Assembly (NCBI GenBank): GCA_030621915.1
Contig: JAUXGV010000004.1
Coordinates: 1 to 41,376, forward strand
Origin: Flavobacteriaceae bacterium
GTDB taxonomy: Bacteria > Bacteroidota > Bacteroidia > Flavobacteriales > Flavobacteriaceae
DNA: 41,376 bases
Direction of reading: 5' to 3'
Positions 35,635 through 41,376 of the stretch are shown one piece after another (position 1 is the stretch's first letter; every line of letters starts with the position of its first letter). Below the pieces are notes generated by a model, which saw only the letters and a list, made by a program, of their open reading frames with translations, searched no databases and was not told the origin of the DNA. The translations under genes were made by a program, and so were the position numbers.

Positions 35635-38436
35635 ATGTCAAATAAAACGATTCAAAGCAAAACAAAAGTATTTCTGATTTTACTATTTGGGATTAGTCTA
35701 ACATCAATTGCACAACAATATGTTAACCTTTCAGAAATGGAAGTTTCGTTAGGTCAACAAACTTATAGCGCACCTGCTGTTAATAAATCAGCTTCTGGAG
35801 AAAAATTGTCTATCGCAGGAACTAAATTTTTAAATGGAGTTGGAGTTTATTCCAAGTCCGTGATAAAAATTAAGAATCACGGGGGCCACACATTTACAGC
35901 AACTATTGGCGTGAATGATTCGAAAATTGACTATAATTCTGAGGCGATTAAAACAATTCCTTTAACAGATGGCAAACGTATGTTTTATCATGTTACCGAA
36001 ACTAAAAAACAGTTTTTAGGAGTTGAAGGTGCTGATGGAAAAATTGATGCCGGAAGCGTTGTTTTTAAAGTTCTACACAAAGGCAAAGAAGTTTTTAATA
36101 GTGGAATCATGAAACAAGGTGATCCTGCCAAAGAAATAAATCTAAAAGTAAAAGGGGGCGTTTTAGAATTGGTTGTAGAAGATGCGGGTGATGGTGTAAG
36201 TGGTGATAATGCCATTTGGGCCAATGCTAAATTAATATATTTTGAAGTGTCACCGGTTATTGTTGCAGGGAACTTTAAAGGAGAAATTCCTGAACAATCA
36301 AGTGAAGTTAAAAATAAGTTGACAAAACTAATCAATGAATTACCAGAAATACAATTGCCTTTGGAGCAACCGGATTATGATTGGTTGGTAAACAATGACA
36401 AGGCAGTGACAAGTGTTTATAAAACAAATACTGGGAAAGATATTGTAATAAGTAACGGCTTAATTGCACGTGTTTTTCGTTTGACTCCTAACCTGGCTAC
36501 TATTGACTATATCAATCAAATGACGGGTGAAAGTTTATTGCGCAGTGTATCTAATGAAGGAACTTTAACGATTGATGGAAAAGAGTATCCCATTGGTGGA
36601 TTAAGCAAACAACCGGAATATGGGTACACACTTATGAAATGGGTGGATGAACTTAAGGCGGCTGAAAATTCATTTATGATCGAAAACTTTGAAATAAAAG
36701 AAGTGTCTGAAAGAATGGATTGGAAACGAGTTCGCTGGTCTTCAAATGATAAAGCACCTACTGGTAAAGAATTGATATTTACGCTTTCAAAAGATGGAAT
36801 TGTTGTAAAAGTTCATTTTGTATTGTATGATGGGATTCCAACATTGAGTAAATGGATAGAAATTTATAACGAATCTGATATAATTGTTCAGTTGAATAAG
36901 TTTAAAATTGAGCAGTTAGCGATGGTTGAAGGTGAGAATTTGGTAAAAACTCCAAGTCATTGGACCAAGCCAAATATTCATTTCCAAAGTGATTATGCCT
37001 TTGGCGGTATGCAGCAAAAACCATCTGACCAAACTACCTACTGGGAAAAAGACCCTCGATACACCTCTCAAACAAACTATCCGTTAAACTTGCCTTGCTT
37101 GTTGGAAATTAAGCTACCTATTGGACCAGATACTGGAATTCCTGTAGGAAAATCCTTAACAACTTTTAGAGTTTGGGAAACACCTATGGATAGTAAAGAA
37201 GAAGAACGCGTTGGATTGTTTAAAAGAAAATTATATCGTACCATTTCTCCTTGGACTACAGAAAATCCGATGTTTTTACATTTAACCTCTACAGATCCAG
37301 AGGTAATTAAAAGAGCCGTAGATCAATGTGCCGAAACTGGCTATGAAATGATCATCTTGAGTTTTGGTAGTGGTTTGAACATGGAAAAAGAAGATGAGGA
37401 TTATTATAACAGATTTAGAGAATATCGGGAGTATGCAAATTCAAAAGGTATCGAATTAGGTGGGTATTCTTTGTTGTCAAGTCGTTGGATTAGTGACGAG
37501 GTAGATGTGATCAATCCAAAAACAGGCAAAAGAGGCGGGATGATTTTTGGGTCTTCTCCCTGTTTAAGTAGTGAATGGGGAACTAACTATTTTAGAAAGG
37601 TTAAAACATTCTACGAAAAAACAGGGATGCAAGTTTTTGAAAATGACGGTTCATATCCAGGAAATGTTTGTGCTTCAACAACGCATGCCCACCATGATGG
37701 TTTGGAAGATTCTCAATGGAAGCAATTCGCTCAAATTCAAGGCTTGTATAAATGGATGCGATCTGAAGGAATTTATATGAATGTACCTGATTTTTATTTA
37801 ATGTCTGGGACCAACAAAACTGGAATTGGCTATAGAGAAGTGAACTGGTCGTTGCCCAGAGATCGCCAGCTAATGTTGGGTCGCCAAAACATTTATGATG
37901 GATTGTGGGACAGAATTCCGAGCATGAACTGGACATTTGTGCCCTTAACACAATATCATGGCGGCGGAGCAGCAGCAACTATGGAACCTTTAAATGATCA
38001 TTTGGTGGACTATGAAAACCAAATGATGCAAAATTATGGATCGGGAACTCAGGCTTGTTATAGAGGCCCAAGATTATATGATACGGAGGAAACAAAACAA
38101 TTGGTTATTAAAGTAGTTGACTGGTATAAAAAATATCGCAATATCTTAAACAGTGATATTGTTCACTTAAGACGCCCTTCTGGAAAAGATTGGGATGGGT
38201 TTTTACATGTAAATCCTGAATTAAAAGAAAAAGGCCTTGCTATGATTTTTAATCCCACAGATCAGGAAATGGAAAGAACCATCGAATTACCAATGTATTA
38301 TACCGGAATTTCCGATGAAACTTCCATAAGGATCAAAGAAGGAAATATAAAAAAATATAAATTATCACGAGATTATAAAATAAAAATAGATCTTAGCATC
38401 CCCGCCAATTCTTATACTTGGCTGGTTATTGAATAA
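35635..38436 (+). CDS. 933-residue NPCBM-domain protein, probable alpha-galactosidase-like glycoside hydrolase of unassigned family
   Basis: A signal peptide ends at SIAQ (residue 27). Residues about 28-208 form an NPCBM/NEW2 domain (NLSEMEVSLGQQTYSAPAVN, FLNGVGVYSKSVIKIK, VFNSGIMKQ), a carbohydrate-binding module frequent on GH27/GH36-type enzymes. After a linker, a beta-sandwich (about 255-520) leads into a barrel (about 540-850) with YEMIILSFGSGL, GIELGGYSLLSSRW and the putative nucleophile D671 in VFENDGSYPGN, then NWTFVPLTQYHGGG and a C-terminal domain ending SIPANSYTWLVIE. The order resembles clan D alpha-galactosidases but the motifs are not the textbook GH36 ones. It starts five bases after the preceding unassigned gene, so the two probably act together. 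Confidence 0.75.
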   Translation: MSNKTIQSKTKVFLILLFGISLTSIAQQYVNLSEMEVSLGQQTYSAPAVNKSASGEKLSIAGTKFLNGVGVYSKSVIKIKNHGGHTFTATIGVNDSKIDYNSEAIKTIPLTDGKRMFYHVTETKKQFLGVEGADGKIDAGSVVFKVLHKGKEVFNSGIMKQGDPAKEINLKVKGGVLELVVEDAGDGVSGDNAIWANAKLIYFEVSPVIVAGNFKGEIPEQSSEVKNKLTKLINELPEIQLPLEQPDYDWLVNNDKAVTSVYKTNTGKDIVISNGLIARVFRLTPNLATIDYINQMTGESLLRSVSNEGTLTIDGKEYPIGGLSKQPEYGYTLMKWVDELKAAENSFMIENFEIKEVSERMDWKRVRWSSNDKAPTGKELIFTLSKDGIVVKVHFVLYDGIPTLSKWIEIYNESDIIVQLNKFKIEQLAMVEGENLVKTPSHWTKPNIHFQSDYAFGGMQQKPSDQTTYWEKDPRYTSQTNYPLNLPCLLEIKLPIGPDTGIPVGKSLTTFRVWETPMDSKEEERVGLFKRKLYRTISPWTTENPMFLHLTSTDPEVIKRAVDQCAETGYEMIILSFGSGLNMEKEDEDYYNRFREYREYANSKGIELGGYSLLSSRWISDEVDVINPKTGKRGGMIFGSSPCLSSEWGTNYFRKVKTFYEKTGMQVFENDGSYPGNVCASTTHAHHDGLEDSQWKQFAQIQGLYKWMRSEGIYMNVPDFYLMSGTNKTGIGYREVNWSLPRDRQLMLGRQNIYDGLWDRIPSMNWTFVPLTQYHGGGAAATMEPLNDHLVDYENQMMQNYGSGTQACYRGPRLYDTEETKQLVIKVVDWYKKYRNILNSDIVHLRRPSGKDWDGFLHVNPELKEKGLAMIFNPTDQEMERTIELPMYYTGISDETSIRIKEGNIKKYKLSRDYKIKIDLSIPANSYTWLVIE

Positions 38437-38450
38437 TACAATCCTTGATT

Positions 38451-39902
38451 ATGAAAAATATTCTTTATATTCCGCTGTTTCTGGCACTATGTCTTCTTTC
38501 CTGCATTGAAAAAAAAGAATCAACCCCGGAAATCAAGAAAAAACCCAACATCATTTTCCTGTTTACAGACGATCAGAGTTTTAAGGCTTTGAATGCCTTA
38601 GGAAATCCGGAAATCAAAACACCTACTATGGATAAATTGGTAGAGCAAGGTGTTACGCTAACGCATGCATATAATATGGGTGGATGGAATGGAGCAATTT
38701 GTATGGCTTCCAGAGCGATGGTAATTAGTGGTCGATCTATATGGAATGCTCAGTCAATTTCAGGAAATTATTCAAAAGATGAAGACTTGGATAAAACCTG
38801 GCCTAAATTAATGCAAACCGCAGGCTACGACACTTATATGACCGGAAAATGGCATGTACAAGCCAAACCAAAAAAAATATTCAATCATGTTGGACATGTA
38901 TTAAGAGGTATGCCATTTGATACACCTGAAGGATACAATCGTCCACTTAATGAAAACGATACACTTTGGAAACCTTGGAAAAAAGAATTTGGCGGTTATT
39001 GGAAGGGTGGTAAACATTGGAGTGAATTGGTTAAAGATGATGCGGTTTCTTTTATTGATAGCGCCTCTTTAAAGGATGATCCTTTTTTTATGTATATCGC
39101 CTTTAATGCACCTCATGACCCGAGACAGGCTCCTAAAAAATATGTGGATATGTATCCCTTGGAAAATATCAGCATCCCTGAAAGTTTTGTCCCTGAATAT
39201 CCCTATAATGAGACCATGGGAGCAGGCAGAAAATTGAGGGATGAGAGGCTGGCTCCCTTTCCGAGAACTGAATATTCAATAAAAGTCAACCGACAAGAAT
39301 ACTATGCTATTACTACACATTTAGACGATCAAATCAAAGATATATTAGATGCCTTGGAAAAAAAGGGACTTAAAGAAAATACCTATATCTTTTTCTCTTC
39401 TGATCATGGTTTGTCCGTTGGAGAGCATGGACTCATGGGAAAACAAAGTATGTATGATCACAGTTTGAGAATGCCCTTAATGGTAGTAGGACCAGATATC
39501 CCAAAAGGAAAAAAAATCGATACAGATGTTTATATGCAAGATATTATGGCTACTTCTCTGGAATTGGCAGGCGTTGAAAAACCGGAATATGTTGAGTTCA
39601 ATAGTTTTTTAAATATCATAAAAGGTAATGAAAATCAAGGCTTTTATGAATCTGTCTATGGTACTTATGAAAAAGGCGCTCAGAGAATGATTAGAAAAGA
39701 TGGTTATAAACTTATTTTATACCCAAAATCGACTAAAATCCTGCTTTATGATTTAAAAAATGATCCCTTAGAATTAGATGATCTCGCTTCCAATCCTGAA
39801 AATACTGGCAAAATTAAATCCTTATTCAGGGATCTGATCCAATTGCAAAAAGACATGAAGGATCCACTTGATTTGGAAACCATTTATAAAAACTCCCTTT
39901 AG
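38451..39902 (+). CDS. S1-family sulfatase with a C-x-A-x-R active site, lipoprotein
   Basis: The 483-residue lipoprotein has lipobox LLSC (Cys18). The active-site cysteine is C84 in ICMASRAMVISGRS; the usual proline at the third position is alanine (CMASR). Metal ligands are D40-D41 (LFTDDQSF) and the SSDHG segment; GKWHVQ supplies Lys and His, and GEHGLMGKQSMYDHSLRMPLMV is typical of the choline-sulfatase/iduronate-sulfatase side of S1. The ATG at 38451 is used; the TTG two codons earlier is less likely. Family is clear; the sulfate position is unknown. Three dissimilar sulfatases in the window suggest a multiply sulfated substrate. Confidence 0.91.
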   Translation: MKNILYIPLFLALCLLSCIEKKESTPEIKKKPNIIFLFTDDQSFKALNALGNPEIKTPTMDKLVEQGVTLTHAYNMGGWNGAICMASRAMVISGRSIWNAQSISGNYSKDEDLDKTWPKLMQTAGYDTYMTGKWHVQAKPKKIFNHVGHVLRGMPFDTPEGYNRPLNENDTLWKPWKKEFGGYWKGGKHWSELVKDDAVSFIDSASLKDDPFFMYIAFNAPHDPRQAPKKYVDMYPLENISIPESFVPEYPYNETMGAGRKLRDERLAPFPRTEYSIKVNRQEYYAITTHLDDQIKDILDALEKKGLKENTYIFFSSDHGLSVGEHGLMGKQSMYDHSLRMPLMVVGPDIPKGKKIDTDVYMQDIMATSLELAGVEKPEYVEFNSFLNIIKGNENQGFYESVYGTYEKGAQRMIRKDGYKLILYPKSTKILLYDLKNDPLELDDLASNPENTGKIKSLFRDLIQLQKDMKDPLDLETIYKNSL

Positions 39903-39908
39903 TTTCGT

Positions 39909-41093
39909 ATGATTAAAAAGTACTTTACATGGTTAAAACAGTATGCGCATATATTAGTTTTAAGTCTTGTTTTTTTATTCAGTTGTAATAGTTCAGACGA
40001 TGAATTGATGAATGATGATCCGCCAATTGACCCACCTCTTATTGACATTTATGAAGAAGATCATTCCTTTAAAATTGTTGGGTATTTGCCAGAATACAGG
40101 TTTTCATTAATTGATCAAATGAATTTCGATAAAGTAACTTATGTAAATTTGGCATTTGGTAATATAAACGCCTCAGGTAATCTAGTTGTTGGTAATCATA
40201 TCGATATTCTTCCTATTGTACAACAAATCAAATCCGCCAATACTAAAGTGATGCTTTCCATAGCAGGAGGTGGTAACACGGGTAATCATTGGGAAAATTT
40301 TCTTTCCAATATTCATCGCAAAAAAACCATACAAAAAATGGTAGATTTTGTTGTTCTCAATCAACTGGATGGTATTGACGTAGATATTGAAGGGGCATTA
40401 ATTTCATCACTTGGTGTAAATTATAATCTTTTTGTTCAGGAATTAAAAAAACATTTGCACGCCAAGGGCAAAGCCATCACGGCAGCGCTTACTGCCATAA
40501 ATCTCAATAACATCATCACTGATAAAACCTTGCAAAGTCTGGATTTTATCAATATTATGGCCTATGACCTAACAGGTCCCTGGCAGCCTAATAATCCAGG
40601 ACCTCATTCACCATTTTCAATGGCCGATGATGCCTTAAGTTTTTGGAATAATACCAAAGGAATCCCTCAGGAAAAATTGGTTTTAGGAGTGCCATTTTAT
40701 GGACGAGATTTTAATCCTGCTGATTTAAAAGCATGGACTTATAATTCTATTCTTGAATTGGATCCGGAAAACGCGTATAAAGATCAGGTAGAACAGATTT
40801 ATTATAATGGAATTCCAACCATCGTTGATAAAACTAAATTAGCATTACAACGATCTAACGGTATTATGATTTGGGAAATGGGACAAGATGCTTTTAATGA
40901 CCTATCATTGCTTTCTACTATAGATCAGGTAGTGAATGCAACTGGCTGTGAACCAGATGAAATTCAAACTTTTTATAAAGATTTTGACGGTGATGGAAAG
41001 GGAAATTATCTACATCCCATGCAAGCATGTGAACCTCCTTTCGGCTATATTGACAATAGAGAAGATGAGGATGATGGTGATGCTTTAATTTAA
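39909..41093 (+). CDS. GH18-family lipoprotein (chitinase/endo-beta-N-acetylglucosaminidase-like) with a C-terminal Asp-rich metal-binding motif
   Basis: The 394-residue lipoprotein has lipobox LFSC (Cys26). The GH18 barrel starts at KIVGYLPEYRFS, with VMLSIAGGG and the catalytic DxxDxDxE as D154-GIDVDIE161, then INIMAYDLTGPW and KLVLGVPFYGRDF. The C-terminus carries TFYKDFDGDGKGN, resembling the calcium-type motif found at the ends of many secreted Flavobacteriia proteins, and ends very acidic (NREDEDDGDALI). GH18 enzymes cut beta-1,4-GlcNAc linkages in chitin or in the core of N-glycans. With a GH92 mannosidase and two fucosidases in the region, N-glycan release is possible. It is the last gene of the operon; no clear terminator follows. 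Confidence 0.9.
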   Translation: MIKKYFTWLKQYAHILVLSLVFLFSCNSSDDELMNDDPPIDPPLIDIYEEDHSFKIVGYLPEYRFSLIDQMNFDKVTYVNLAFGNINASGNLVVGNHIDILPIVQQIKSANTKVMLSIAGGGNTGNHWENFLSNIHRKKTIQKMVDFVVLNQLDGIDVDIEGALISSLGVNYNLFVQELKKHLHAKGKAITAALTAINLNNIITDKTLQSLDFINIMAYDLTGPWQPNNPGPHSPFSMADDALSFWNNTKGIPQEKLVLGVPFYGRDFNPADLKAWTYNSILELDPENAYKDQVEQIYYNGIPTIVDKTKLALQRSNGIMIWEMGQDAFNDLSLLSTIDQVVNATGCEPDEIQTFYKDFDGDGKGNYLHPMQACEPPFGYIDNREDEDDGDALI

Positions 41094-41242
41094 TCAATAT
41101 TCCAGAATTTTAATAAAAAAATTAAACTCCTTGTATTAGAAAGAGGTAGAAAAATAGATAGCTACTCAAAATCAATTTATTAAATTTTATGATCTTTATT
41201 CGCAAAAGTGTATATCTAAAATGCATTGTACATCAAGATTAA

Positions 41243-41376
41243 TTATTTCATCAAATACTTAGCAAGTTTAGGTGCTAATTTGTTATAACCTTCTTCATTG
41301 GGATGTAAACCATCTCGGAACAAGGACTCGTCAATTTCTCCATTTTCTTTTAACAAAACCGATCCTATATCTGTAT
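41243..41376 (-). CDS. SGNH/GDSL-family hydrolase, C-terminal end only
   Basis: The last 134 bases read on the minus strand encode 43 residues ending at the TAA of 41243-41245; the rest lies outside the window. The segment LFRDGLHPNEEGYNKLAPKL contains the block V motif DGLHPN with the catalytic Asp and His of SGNH hydrolases. In polysaccharide regions such enzymes usually remove acetyl groups, so it may deacetylate the same glycan. It converges with the GH18 gene; the 149 bases between (41094-41242) show no gene and no clear terminator. Confidence 0.85.
   Translation of the reverse strand, partial: TDIGSVLLKENGEIDESLFRDGLHPNEEGYNKLAPKLAKYLMK

Overview
The window comes from an AT-rich genome of the phylum Bacteroidota, most likely a marine member of the Flavobacteriia. 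The evidence is lipoprotein signals of the form LxxC, promoters of the Bacteroidota type (TTG, about 19-21 bases, TAnnTTTG), weak ribosome binding sites, and many sulfatases and glycoside hydrolases packed beside sugar catabolism genes. No rRNA, tRNA, CRISPR array, phage or transposase gene was seen. Assignments rest on reading motifs by eye; no database search was run.

Region 1 (1-7421, plus strand) is a hexuronate operon: KDG kinase (its start lies outside the window), KDPG aldolase, a complete three-part TRAP transporter, tagaturonate reductase UxaB and altronate dehydratase UxaA. Together they import a uronate-type acid and run tagaturonate, altronate, KDG, KDPG, then pyruvate plus glyceraldehyde-3-phosphate. 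The isomerase UxaC is not in the window. A LacI-family regulator (7637-8686, minus) converges on the operon and has a LacI-type operator candidate in front of its own gene. The 7422-7636 gap holds an unusual open, repeat-like sequence.

Region 2 (8687-18898) is mixed: a Gfo/Idh/MocA oxidoreductase, a membrane-anchored LytTR regulator, a sulfatase, a GH110-like beta-helix galactosidase, a small secreted protein followed by a strong terminator, and then an FAD dehydrogenase and a thiamine-diphosphate enzyme separated by a REPIN-like nested inverted repeat.

Region 3 (18904-41093) is a polysaccharide utilization region. A GH92 lipoprotein gene (minus) diverges from an AraC-type regulator. After the regulator come twelve tightly packed plus-strand genes over about 18.7 kb: L-fuconate dehydratase, an SDR, a GH29, a small lipoprotein, a second GH29 with accessory domains, a sulfatase, an FAH-family hydrolase, a GH31, an 810-residue unassigned barrel protein, a 933-residue NPCBM protein, another sulfatase and a GH18. 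The cytoplasmic trio (dehydratase, SDR, FAH hydrolase) fits the non-phosphorylating L-fucose route to pyruvate and lactate. The exported enzymes would strip sulfate, fucose, galactose and mannose from a fucose-rich sulfated glycan. No SusC/SusD pair is present. The minus-strand 3' end of an SGNH esterase closes the window.

The best candidates for undescribed biology are the two large unassigned enzymes at 33197-38436, set in an operon that mixes fucose catabolism with desulfation.
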